Positions 36,576 through 49,400 of a stretch of DNA of 64,000 bases are shown here, one piece after another. The DNA is taken from assembly GCA_963402885.1 (NCBI GenBank), contig OY727100.1, positions 18,135,395 to 18,199,394 on the forward strand, given 5' to 3'. This DNA is from Antedon bifida (taxonomy: Eukaryota; Echinodermata; Crinoidea; Comatulida; Antedonidae). How positions within the stretch are numbered: position 1 is the stretch's first letter; every line of letters starts with the position of its first letter. The notes beneath the pieces were generated by a model, which did no database searches, was not told the DNA's origin, and saw only the letters and a list, made by a program, of their open reading frames with translations. The translations under genes and the position numbers were made by a program.

Positions 36576-39500
36576 ACGTAAACATTGTGAATGCAGCTTT
36601 TCAGCCGATTAACTCTCGTACATTCGTGTCAATACAGATATAATTCCGATAGGTTTCGGAAGTACATCTCAACTTTCAAAATATAACGACAAAACTTCCT
36701 CACAGGATTACGACGAGGTATATCGGATGTTTAAGCACGGAGGCACTGTATATAAAATAATGGTTTTGCGTTTGAACGTCAGACACCTAGATTGACTGTG
36801 AGGAAAGAACGTGTAACGTGCTTTTAAAATTGGACACTTGGATTTAGGCTGATATGCATACATAGCAAATTTGTACAATATATAACTATTTTATCTTTCC
36901 TCACAATAGTATTAGCAGCGAAGTAATGATATTTGTTGTCACCTTTAACAACCTTTAAGCATTGCAAAAATACAATGAAACACAATGCACTAGTATATTT
37001 ATGCACATTATTCATTTATTACCGTAGGTTAATGTAAAATAAAATCAATGCAGACTTGTCTGATATAGAAAAACAACTAAGACAAAAAAGAATACCAAAC
37101 CAGCAATCAATAATTCTGTGCAGGTAGATGAATAAGCCATTAAAATGCAATATTCCACAATAACTTAAGGAATATAGTAAAATCTGGTAAACAAAATATT
37201 AAAAAAAAAAACCTATCCATGCCAATATGCATGCAGATTAATTTTGAAAGCCGAGCTTTTGTTTCGGGACGGTGACAATTACGAGACTACGTACGTACGT
37301 GTCTAATTTTCACAATCGTTAAGAAATCTAAATACTTTATATTGCAAATGCATCTTTTGCTGAGGTACTTTTTGAAAAAAAAATATATAAAACAAATCTC
37401 TTCGCTAACAAATAAAATATTTTATAATAGGCCTATTTTCTCCAGATTTTATTTAAAAGTATTTTTAATTGACTTACTCACTCACTTACTCAATTGACTG
37501 CGAGTGTGGGTTTATTTTTAGGGAGTTTCATCACGTGACTTTATTCTAGACCACACCAACAGGTAAATCGTATACCTACTGTATATTGTTGTGCGTCTCA
37601 TCGAATATTTAATAACATAGGATTAACCACACAACATAGGCGTATATCCGTCAATATTATTTAAATTTTAAATTAAATTTTACAGATGGTCACACGTATA
37701 GTTTAATTTCATCGTCTGACCATGAAAGATAGATAAAATATAATTACTTTATTAAATTTTAAATTCAACTTGATTATAATGTGACAATGGTACTCTAAAT
37801 TGTCCAAAACTTCGTTAGATGAAGGTTCCATATTAATATTGCTGAATTTAAACTACAAACAACCTCGTAACATTATATATTACTCGCAATTCAACTGATA
37901 ATTCAACCTCAAACTATCGTAATAATACATGCATATGATGAACAGCAACAGTGTATATTTACTGTGTTTTTATGATGTATAGACCTAGCTTATTACAAGA
38001 TGGACTGACTGCTATTTAATTATTGTTATCGAATTATTATAAACTCATAATACGTTGATATAAAACTCTACAATTCTGTTCTGTACCGAAGACTTTTAAT
38101 TACCATCAAACAATCATGGATGAAGGAATATTCCTTAATCCATGAAACAATATACTAATAATAAAATATATTGTAATTTGTTATTATAATTTGTTATTAT
38201 ATATGTTATAATTTGGTTGAAACGGGTTATAAAAAAAGAATGGTAAATAATTAAAGTTTAAAGCTTACGTAAGACGTACGTAAATGTATACAATATTAAG
38301 AGGGTTATCAACGGAAAATTAAATTAAAACTTCGCGTGGACGAAGTGCCATTACACACGTATAACTTCAAGGACAAGACGATCGACCTTGAGAAATAAAT
38401 GAAACCTTTCGTCGGCCAGAAGAAACCAGTCACAAGTTACCATAGACGGGGGAGGGAAGACGGGGGTGAGTTAACTCGGCCCAGCCTATGCTTCATTTTT
38501 GAAAATTACAATGCAACGTATGGAACATTCGGTTGAATTCAAATTACAATATTTAGGCCTGCCTCCGGGTTCTACTACTGTAGGTACAACGATCTTCATT
38601 GTGTATAAAATCAAATATCATATTCACTCATAAAATAAAATCTAAACAAGTCAGCTAGTTAGTTTTATCGCATTAAAGCAATTCCTGTCTATGAAAATCT
38701 AAAATGGATAATATTTAAATAAAAAGTACATACCTGTAAGTAACGTAGATCAACAATAATGTTCTGAATGTTTATGACGAAAATGTGTTCTTTTGAGCAG
38801 CAAAGGGAAGAAGGCACTTAGTATGGTTCCGGAACCTTTTATACAATACGGAAGTCATCATCATTTTTATAAGGTAAATCAGATTTTTTTTTTATACCTA
38901 GGAGTACTATACAGCCATATACCTATGGTGTTCCGCTGGATATACACACTTGGTAATCATTTACATAAACATTTACACATTATGCTGAAAGATTTTAAAA
39001 ATAATTATAACAGAAATGTTATAAGTTTTACCAACTTTAATTTGCACTTTCGATGTAACTAGAAGTAAGTAAGTCAACGGTTACATTATCGGTGAAGTGA
39101 AACATGTTTTCCCAGGGTAACCCCATACAAATTGTTTTATGAAAGTTAATTAAACGCAGTCTACCATACTCTAGTAGAATGTATTATTTCTAATCAGGTA
39201 CTCTTCAAAACGATTAGCAATTCCGAAATGTGAATTTAATTTTTCCAATATTATTTATATAACCTTAGGAAAACTGAATATATTATTAACTTAATAAATC
39301 AATACATATATAATGTAATCCGACCACGCATTAGAATAAAAAAAAAAAACCCCTAATAGGCATATTCCAAACTATCTTTAGGTCAAATACAGTAATTATC
39401 AATTACCAATCGACGACGACAGGTTAACAATAATCATATTATAATAAAGCTGAATTAAAAGATCAATATCGGACCCCGTAAGATTAAAAACTGACGACCA

Positions 39501-42500
39501 GCAGGTTTGTGGACAAAAAATAATGCCTTGCCTGCACATAACTGATTGCAACACATGTACGAGTTTTTACCAAGCTGCCGAACAGATCCGAAATACTGAT
39601 TTCAAAATGCTTCTAAACTTCAAGTAAGTAATGGTTTCTTTTCTAACCTTTCAGAAAGCTAAAGCATTGCACAGTTCAAATTTTGTTGTGTCATATCATA
39701 CTGCTGGCATTCTACCTTTATGGCCTATGTTTCTTTTAAGTGCGTTTGAAGCTATGTGTTCTTTCCCCAATAGGTAATTAATCTGATATAATGTGGTTGT
39801 AATGTCACCCTGTTAGGCATTGATGTGTCAATAGGATAATATAAGGAAAGATTACACTCATACACTTTTGTCAAATTATCTTCAGGAATAATAAAGAATG
39901 CAATATAAAAATATACACTAGACGCCAAAAATAGTTTTTTTTAAACCGTTTCAGAATCGTCATTGTGTGCTTTTTTTGGCGTGCAGTATTCGGGTGTAAT
40001 TCGAAGGGCTACTGTTAGGAGGCCTAGTCCTACAATTTTCTTGCCTGCCATTTATACGCGAGGCATTTAACTAATTATTTAAAACACCATGATATTGTAT
40101 TTTGTTTGCATTTCAGACTACTTTAATTTGAATGGACATTGTGACTAAAACGACGTTTTACAACATTTTGCTACGATAATCCGCCATTTCCCCTAGTACC
40201 TGTGATACGTAAGGTGTACACTTTATCAAAGAATAGCCATCGTACCCTTTGCTAGAAAGTACACCTATTATGGTCTAACATTAATTTGGTTGCCTATTGT
40301 TCTACTAGCGGAATTATATCACCAGGCATAGGGCCTAACACCTATGAAACCGTTTTTGGTCATGAACATGTCAAAACAGTACTATTTAGCCTTATACAAT
40401 GCTATACAAGTCTACTACTAATAACAAACATATACTTACAGTAGTATAAAAGTTGTTCTAAGCCACCGAATAGGCACACCCCACAGATTAATTTCCACTC
40501 GTGAAATTTCACCATGTTGATTTCAGCGCTAAAATTGAGTTCTGCTTCATTGCACATCGGAATACCACAAAAAGAGCGCTCTCAAACTTTCAGAGATGTG
40601 ATTGTGTTACAACTTAATTATCTTATGATAAGCTTTCTCAATGGTTGAAAAAATAATATCAAGCTACCTTATCTTTTAAACTTTAAGCAATTCTTAAATC
40701 TATATAAATAACAAATTATTTACCTAAAATCACAACCAATGGGATAATTAGTAAGATACCCAGAACTGTTCTAAAATGTAGTTCAACTCCGGTCACACCG
40801 ACACCCCATTATATATGGATCCATATTTTAATAATAAGGAACAAGCGTACAACAATTTTCCCCAATGTCTTCCCTCTACTAGTATATGGTGCAAAGTGGC
40901 ACTTTCTACATTTCTCCTTGTATTGACCGACTTTTCATCGACAGATTTGATCAAACATTTCGATTATAAATTATGAAACCGTCAACTTGTATTATTATTT
41001 CAAATTCCAAAGCGTCTGGTTGGTTGTTTTTTAGAGCAATAATTATGATACAGTATGTATTTTATTAGATAGGACAACAATAAGACGCCACTTTATTTAT
41101 ATTGAAATGCTGTTATAATTAGCTAGTCAAAATCATTTGTAAACAGTAATATACGATTCCAGTAGTATAGCCTATATAAATGATTATATTTGGTTACTAT
41201 TTCAAATCGCTATCATTGAATAAATACTGAGAAGTCTTCCCATACTACCTTCTATAGGTAAAGACAATACAATACAAGTATACATTAGTAACATGCCTTT
41301 ATATTCAACACATTCGTTTTGAGTCACTTGATCCTGGCTGTGTAGACAAAATGATTAGTAATTAGCCTGGAACTAGGCTTAGGCCTACACACTTCTAAAA
41401 ACAAAATGGTAAAGTTTGCTATAAGGCATATAAATAATATTGATGCACCTGATACTTTACATAAGTCAAAACGGTAGGAAGCTCACAGATATATTACTAA
41501 CTAATAGTTTATATTATGTATTATTATTTAATATTATTACCTCATATTATCTATTTTTCCACCGATCATTCGATTTAAACAATTTAATTTGGATGTGTTT
41601 GTGTGGAATGATGGTGACCTACACTTTCAATGAAATCAACGTTTCTGACGAAAATGACGTAGTTAATTAAAAAGTCTATATGTTCGATTTTATTCTTAGC
41701 GACTTTGATATAACGATTTTGACCTTGTGTACTTTATAAAGGTAGATAATTATAATTGAAATCACTATACTGTACAACTTTCATTATAAGAATCGGTAAA
41801 ATATTTTCCCCAAGGCTCGGGTGCTCTTATAATGAATTTCCAGGGTTTGGCAACCTCATGTTTTTATTTTTTTTTTATACAACAATAACAACTGAACTTT
41901 AATAAACTTTGCTATTATTTGCGTTCCTATTTTATTTTAAACGGAGCCCAACCGAGATCTAATTAAATATAACGTAAGCACAGAACTACAGGCTGACTGC
42001 TCAATATGCCTATGAGGAAAAATCAAAATCACACCAAGCGGGAGATTCGAATTATGATTCTGTACACGTGGTGCGTCACACATATACAACTGTATTATAC
42101 ATTTTTCCTGACTGGAGAGTCGATTGAACTTTGCCGTAAACCAAAATATTGACCACGAATTTAATCACGAACCTACTGAAAAAAGTTATCATATATCCCT
42201 TGGCAATCACGTAATTAGTCACTCTCAAACTCATTCAGATGTGCCCATCTTCGGTATGAATTATAATCATACAAAGACGCTTATCACTGCCTAGAGATAT
42301 GTTATTTCAAGTTCAGGTCCCAGTTACAGCATGCATGCAATCCCATTTTCCTCTTCCCGAAATTACATTTCTTTTTTTGTTCAAACTTAGCAATGTTGAG
42401 GAGATTAGAAAGATGAACATATGAGAAAAGGAAGTTGCTTTAATTTATATAATACTTGTTTAGTTAGTAAGTAGTTAAGGTATAAAACTGATAATTAGTA

Positions 42501-42589
42501 GGAAAATGGACAGTTACTACAGAGAAACATCGACTTTAAGCCAAACTTTAGACTTTGGAATAATGGTCATAACTATAGTAAGTTAGGTT

Positions 42590-43140
42590 TTCATTGACAA
42601 CTTTAGAAAGTGTTCATAGAGCATAGTTTCAGAAAAGTTTGTAGGGTGTTCATAGAACAGTTACAGCTTCAGAAGAATTTATAGGGGGGTCAAAGAGCAG
42701 TAGTTTCAGAAGAGTTTATAGGATGTTCATAGAGCAGTAGTTTTAGAAAAGTTTATAGGATGTTCATAGAGCATTAGTTTTAGAAAAGTTTATAGTGTGT
42801 TCACAGAGCAGTAGCTTCAGAAGAGTTTATAAGGTGTTCACAGAGCAGAAGTTTCAGAAGAGTTTATAGAGTGTTCATAGAGCAGTAGATTCAGAAGAGT
42901 TTATAGAGTGTTCATAGAGCAGTAGATTCAGAAGAGTTTATAAGGTGTTCATAGAGCAGTAGATTCAGAAGAGTTTATAGAGTGTTCATAGAGCAGTAGA
43001 TTCAGAAGAGTTTATAGAGTGTTCATAGAGCAGTAGATTCAGAAGAGTTTATAGAGTGTTCATAGAGCAGTAGTTTTATAAGAGTTTATAGGATGTTTCT
43101 AGAGGAGTAGTTTCAGAAGAGTTTATAGATTTTTAATATA
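42590..43140. repeat. 37-bp minisatellite, about 14 copies
   Basis: Unit GTTCATAGAGCAGTAGATTC + AGAAGAGTTTATAGAGT. The central six copies are nearly identical; the outer ones diverge. Confidence 0.93.
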
Positions 43141-43950
43141 TCATACACAATTTTAGAAGACTTTAGAATGTGTTCTTAGTTCAAAGCTTTATAAGGTGTT
43201 CATATATCCAAAATAAGTTGATTAATCGTAGTAGACTTCATCTCCATACATCATAAATTGATTATACTGTACCTTAAGAGTAGACTTAATCATAATCGTC
43301 ATCAGCGAAATTTAAGTTTGTTTACCATATCACAAGTAAAGTCATGACAATATTATGATACAAATAAAAAAATAGAAAAAATGAATCTTGAATTGTACAA
43401 TAGTTCATTGGTAATGTTACACCACTCGTGAAAGAAACAAATGTATTTGATAATTTTAGTATGATATTTCATTTTAATTTTGTGAAGATTGATAGTGTAA
43501 CCCAAGCTTAGCAACGTAATAAAACAATAAAATAACTGATATAAAACACTGGGAGTAGAGTATACTATTCCTAAAATAGCTACGATTAAAAGTTTACATT
43601 ATAAGTTCATAATCAAAATGAAACTCAATGATAACATTATACGTTATATTACTTATATTATTATAATAATTTGAATTTGGTTTACATATTTAGTTTTACT
43701 ATTTACACATACATGTTCCACCAAACATAAAGTTCGAATAAACTTTTGAATATGCGCATGCGTCAGTCTTTAACTCATGAATCATTTTAGTTCTCAATTG
43801 CCTGCGAATAAAAACGGGCGGGTGGATTTTTCATTTTAGCTTCATGGCCAATTAATTAAACTTAATTACGTAAGGGAAGACCACCAATTTATAATTAACT
43901 AAACAAAATGAATACAGCCCATTCTTATTACTATATCTGTATTAAAAGGG
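43141..43950. other. No gene recognised
   Basis: AT-rich intergenic DNA with no conserved segment. Confidence 0.5.
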
Positions 43951-43954
43951 TCAT

Positions 43955-44325
43955 TGTACAGATATTTACCTTTACCCAAAGGGTAGCTCCGGGATTAATC
44001 TTTCTATTGTTTATTGTTGCCAATATCAATGAGTTGCAAAAGTATATATATGTATATATAGTATATTTCAGACCCGCAGCTCCCTTTAACTTTAACATAA
44101 TTCCATGCTACAGTATACCACATGTGACGTAGTGCCACAGTATTTACCTTTTACATTGTAGCTCCGGGTTTAAAATGTCTATTCTTTATTGTTGTAAATA
44201 TCAATGTACACACAGTATTTGCAAAGGTATTTATGATAAGTCCGGAGCGACTCTTTGACTTTAAAATAATTCCATGATACAGTAACTTACGACGTGTGAC
44301 CTTATATTACTATAACACTGTAAAA
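43955..44325. repeat. Imperfect tandem duplication of about 190 bp
   Basis: GTAGCTCCGGG, CTATTGTTTATTGTTG, AATATCAATG, ACTTTAACATAATTCCATGC of the first unit recur in the same order from about 44155 to 44325. Non-coding. Confidence 0.7.
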
Positions 44326-45219
44326 GTAAAGCTACAGTATATTAGATGTGGTCGTGAGATTAAAGTTGATCTTTTTCTAGTAATCAAGGTAATAGGCCTA
44401 AATCATGTTTGAAAACATAACCTATATATTTTTGTTTAATACCGAGCAACATTTAATCCTGATGTTACTTATAAATATATTATAAAATCATACGTTGCAA
44501 TCTTTCGGTTTAGTCGTGTCATTATTAAATAAATCCGACATCAACTCGATGGAATTATTCAACAGTAAATTAATTTGCTTTCACTGAGTGCAGCATCTTT
44601 CATGATAGTGTATAATGGATTAAGTATACATTATATGCTGTAACATTTATAAATCACCATATCCCATTAGGATTCGCAAAGTTAATAACTGATTACGACG
44701 ATGAAAAAAAAGAAGAATCAGAAATTGAACACTGCAGGTTAACGCGGTTCAAGATCATGTGTTTAATATAACATAAAAATATATACATTGTAATAATACG
44801 GTAATAACTCAGGAGGAATATCAACGTGTTTTTACATTCTTACAATAAATATGTAAGTCAAATGAAACGCTATCTTGTTATTGCTTGAGATATTAAAAAT
44901 ATTGAAGGTAGAATTATCAAATATATATATATATAAATATATATAATATATATTATTAAGTCAAGTGTGATTTATAAGAAAAGGCCATTCAGTGGACAGG
45001 TGAAAAATGAGAACGTAATAAATCCGTATTCATAAATGATGATATATTGCAGTTTCAATATGGGAATGTAGTTTTATATAGGTATAAAGGCTTACATTAT
45101 TACATATTACTGATTAATGATAAAGATAAATCCTTTCACGTAGCAGTCTCGGCTATGCTTATGATGTTTTTGTTACGATACCGTAGGCATATCATGTGGA
45201 TCTTCGATTTACGCTGTGT
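44326..45219. other. No gene recognised; TA-rich microsatellite
   Basis: TATATA-rich run at about 44920-44955. No exon recognised. Confidence 0.5.
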
Positions 45220-45495
45220 GTGATGTTTTTACATGCGACTTATCCTGTGTCTGTGACGTTGTTTACTCACGATACCGTATGGACCATACGATTTACGCTG
45301 TGTTTGTGACGTTTTTTTTACTCACGCTACCGTATGGACCATACGATTTACGCTGTTTGTGACGTTTTTTTACTCACGATACCGTATGGACCATACGATT
45401 TACGCTGTGTCTGTGACGTTTTTTTTTACTCACGATATCGTATGGACCATACAATTTACGCTGTTTGTGACGTTTTTTTACTCACGATTCCGTAT
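45220..45495. repeat. About 58-bp tandem repeat with an internal palindrome
   Basis: Units contain CGTATGGACCATACG (a perfect palindrome around a central A), ATTTACGCTGTGTCTGTGAC and GTTTTTTTACTCACGATAC. Four to five copies; the T-run length varies. The plus frame crossing it is a repeat artefact. Confidence 0.9.
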
Positions 45496-45926
45496 ATGAT
45501 CATAATTTTGAGCAAAACTATGCATACCTATGGTAAACGATTTCTTTCCATAATCTGTATGTTTCTCTGTACTGATCTCAGCTCCACATTTGATACTTTA
45601 TCTATTCAGTATAATTGATAAATGGCATATAATGTATAATATATTACGCTACCATTACATTTAAGTTAGGCTCATATGACCTACGATACAGGCGTCACAT
45701 GTGATGTATATGTGGAAATGTCTTACAGAAATTGTCTATGATTGGAAAAATTATATACAGTATCTAAAATCGACTAAAGAGTAGCCATATCGCACTCTGA
45801 ATACTATTGATTGTATAATATTTGCCCACAGCACTTGCTGAAAGACAATTTAGAAAACTTATAATAATTTTAATTTATACCCAGAAGCAGGAACATTTTC
45901 TGTTAAAACACACGATGATTAGTGTC

Positions 45927-46073
45927 AAGTTTGGCTTCCAATTGGGCACAACGAAATGACGTAGCCCACCGTAAGTAATTTGGCCAATCATGACGCGATT
46001 GATCATCCGAACTGGCGCTTGTGGTTGATCAACTCACTTACGTTGTCTGCGTTGTGTCGAAGTGGGAACACAT
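45927..46073. mobile_element. Palindromic family A copy just past the TRPC stop
   Basis: AAGTTTGGCTTCC, GGCCAATCATGACGCG, GCGCTTGTGGTTGATCAACT, GTCGAAGTGGGAAC. It lies about 100 nt downstream of the TRPC stop codon, so probably within its 3'UTR or 3' flank. Confidence 0.75.
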
Positions 46074-46173
46074 TATTAAAATGCTGACAATACAGTAGTG
46101 TTGACATATAAGTATGGCATCCGGGTTATTCTTGTTCTTACACTCAGAATATCTCTTCAGATTCTGAACACCT

Positions 46174-46408
46174 CTAAAGGTTACTTGTACTTCGCTTTGA
46201 TCCTGGTAATATTGACATGGACATATCATCAACCGTCTCACGTATTTCCATTGTATGTTCACGCAGGTCTTGTACGTTTGTGTCTAGGTCGGATGTTTTG
46301 TCGTAAAGTTCATTAACTTTTTCTAGTTGTTCACGAATTTCATTGTATCTGATATTTAGCGATGCAAAAGATCTCTCTTGACCAGTTAACATCTTAAATG
46401 TCTCGTAT
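46174..46408 (-). CDS. TRPC: TRPC exon 12 (C-terminal coiled coil and stop)
   Basis: 235 nt after acceptor ATTACAG. Completes an Arg codon, then encodes 77 residues and TAG. The charged heptad-like stretch IRYNEIREQLEKVNELYDK continuing to RETVDD is a likely coiled coil for tetramer assembly. The protein ends SKRSTSNL, so this exon looks terminal. Confidence 0.88.
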
Positions 46409-49400
46409 CTGTAATACAATAATACATAATACATAAATATATGTAATAAAAAAAATATAAGAAAATAATAGCAATGTTTAAAGCTCTGTCTACACTATCA
46501 AACTAGTTTGACAAAAAAAGTTTGATGTGCCCAAATATGGTAGTGATATGCCCAAATATGGTAGTGATAGGACATCATCATGTCCATATATGGGCACATC
46601 ACATTTTTTTTGTCACATAAAGTTTGATAGTGTAGACAGAGCTTAATACATTTTTTCAAACGTGTTAGGGCAGAACTTTCCATAGCTGGGTTTCCAACAA
46701 GAACCGCAAGTAATTTATTTCCATGGATCTTCGAACTTTTGTGAATTGGTTAACTCACTTGAGTCGCGCTTACGTCGTCCCTGTGTTGCGTCCAAGCGGG
46801 AACCAAACTTCAGCGACGTAAAAAGATGTCGCACGTACTCAATCTAGATCTAAAAGCTAACCCCTTAAATTTCTCTTACTCAAAAAAAAAACAAAAAACA
46901 AAAACGTTCAACCTCAGGTGTAACAAACTCAGCAGCATCGCAGACAACCGATGACCATACTCCTTATTACGCCATCCACCTTAAGCTTGGTTCCCACTAG
47001 GACGCGACGCAGTGACGTCAACTCAAATAATTGAAATTATGATGCGATTAATAATTATCTAGTGAGAACCAAGCGTTGTTGCCGTCTACTAAGTTATGCT
47101 GTTTAGGAGGTCTGTTCTCTGCACAAAATATATGTAATTATAAAATACAATGGAAAAGAGTAGGGCGTGAGGAAATTTAATTAAATCATTTTATATCTTG
47201 CTTGAAACGACTCCTTAACTACATTTGCTTTAGTACTATGCACTCATGTTTTTCTAGCCAAAACAAACTCTTTAATATAATGCGTTATTTCCAGAGTTTC
47301 CAATGTGGATGTACTAGTTTTGAAATGTACGTTTTTACGACATATCGTAACAAACAGAATTGTTCTTATAAACATATTATCCCATTTCAATACTTGTTAA
47401 ATCTACTACAGATTATACTGACAAAGTATTGTATCGAATTTAATAGTAATATTCTTTTGCGAATAACCCAACCTATTTATTTGTGATTTCGTACTTTCGT
47501 AATAAAATAATTCTTTTAAATACAAAACTTAACCAGATGTAATCTAATAGGCCTATAGTTAACTGACGCTTTTGGGAAATCTCAAATTCATTGAAATTGA
47601 GAATAACCAATGTAAATAAGTGTTTGGATGTTAAAGCCATATTTTAAAAGCCAAAATGAGAGGAAATCGACCCGATGTATTTAACCCCACTCATTTTTTT
47701 TATCAGTTCTTTAATAATATGTTGGCCATCGTATTTCCTGGCCTACATAATATTTCTGGAACTAACCAATCTATACGACTATTTATAAGAGTATAAAGGG
47801 CATTATTACGATCGAACTTTCATTATCTGAATACTGTAGTGGCTGTTATTCTTTTTACGGAACGGTGATGTAGGCGAATCGGACCATCATTATATTAATC
47901 ACAACTCATTATGTTTGCAGCTCAACGTGAAAAATATAATTCAACTCTCACAATACTGTATACATCTCCTTCTTCAACTGCTCTACTATAAACAATACTA
48001 AAACATACACACAACAATATAAACATGAAATAATAACATACATTTATTCCTCAATGATATAATAATATATCCCAATTTAGAAAGATGGAGACTCGTTTTA
48101 AGTCAAGTGGATTTTTTTTCGTGTGTCAATTAATCACTGTAAGTATTCTGAAATTACCCATCGCCTGACTTTACGTCTGAATTATTATTTATTATACCTA
48201 AAAAAAATTAAGAAGAAATTATATAGCAATCTAGAAGAAATATATTACCTGAAAACAGCGAGATCATTTTTTATATTGATGACATCAGCTCGGCTAACTC
48301 CAGACTCGGTATCGCTTGAGGTAGTTTTCTCTGTTATGTATCTAGTCACGAGTTGTTTTATTACCATCTAAAAAAATATTAATTTAAACGATGAATTGGG
48401 GTGACAGAGATGATATTAGTAGTAATAATATGTTGTGATGATGATGGTGCAACGTTGGCATCGCGGCTGAAGATATATTTTTATTAAAGTTATGGATGTG
48501 ATTATGGAATAGAAACAGAACGATGACTTGATTTGGATGGTGATAATGATGAAGACATCAATAGATAACAACAGCATAAGATATGCACAGGTGGTTCAAG
48601 GCTCTCATCGATCATAGTTCGGTTGGCGGCAGAAAAAGAGTCTTTTTGGACTTAAAACTGGAGGTCCAGTGTACTGTACACCTGACTCGATCGTGTAACT
48701 ATTGGAGGTAATCATCTATTATGATAATGGCAGCAATGATAAAATTGCGATAACAATCACAAATACATTATATATAATCTTGTTTCCAAATATAATATTT
48801 ACTGTAGACAGTTATCTATGTTGCTTGATTTTATTCTTTCTCTTCATCATTTGCTACTCATGAATATTGTGTTATTTGTAACATGGTGTAGTGTTTGATT
48901 TCTAAATGAAGACATTGTTTATTATGAAACATAACACGACCATAACGATGCCGATCATTCATGATGAATGTCATTTTACAATGGTGCATGTAATAATGTT
49001 AATGTAGGCCTACGTGTATCAGAATCTAGTTTAACTCAATAAAGAAATAGAAGTTAGCTGACAGGTGTTACACTACCATGATATATGAAACACTATGTCC
49101 TATAGGCCTAATAGCAACATCATTGGAGTGGGGGATCTATGTGGGGTGTATGCATTATGTATGTGAGGGTATGTATTCGCTATATAGTAAACACTATTTA
49201 ATAAATTCTTCGCATTTGGACGTAATGCATGCAAGTAATTTGACAAATCACGACGCGATGTATCATAGCAATTGTCGCCTGTGATTGTCAAACTCACGTT
49301 ACATTGAGCCTACGTGCGTTGTGGAGTTGCATGTGAAGCTTGGTTCCTACTAGGACGCAACGCAAGGACGTAGACGCAACGCAAGCGAGTTGACCAATGA

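Larger units (their letters stand above)
32931..42589. other. Gene desert, roughly 9.7 kb
   Basis: No exon, RNA gene or full element found on either strand. Separate entries cover a CTTAAG-rich palindromic patch (33225-33375), a family C end (36090-36180) and a 25-bp inverted repeat (36491-36575). A tRNA-like box B (GGTTTCGAGTCCC, minus) is at 35355-35367. The 89-codon frame at 38793-39062 has no family features. Confidence 0.5.
46409..48248 (-). other. TRPC intron 11
   Basis: 1.8 kb, GT-AG. Contains one family B and two family A foldback elements; otherwise AT-rich. The plus frame at 47202-47486 has no family features. Confidence 0.85.

Noticed and set aside
42590-43140. CRISPR-like array
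   Set aside because: The 37-bp units are contiguous without unique spacers, and this is animal DNA; it is a minisatellite.
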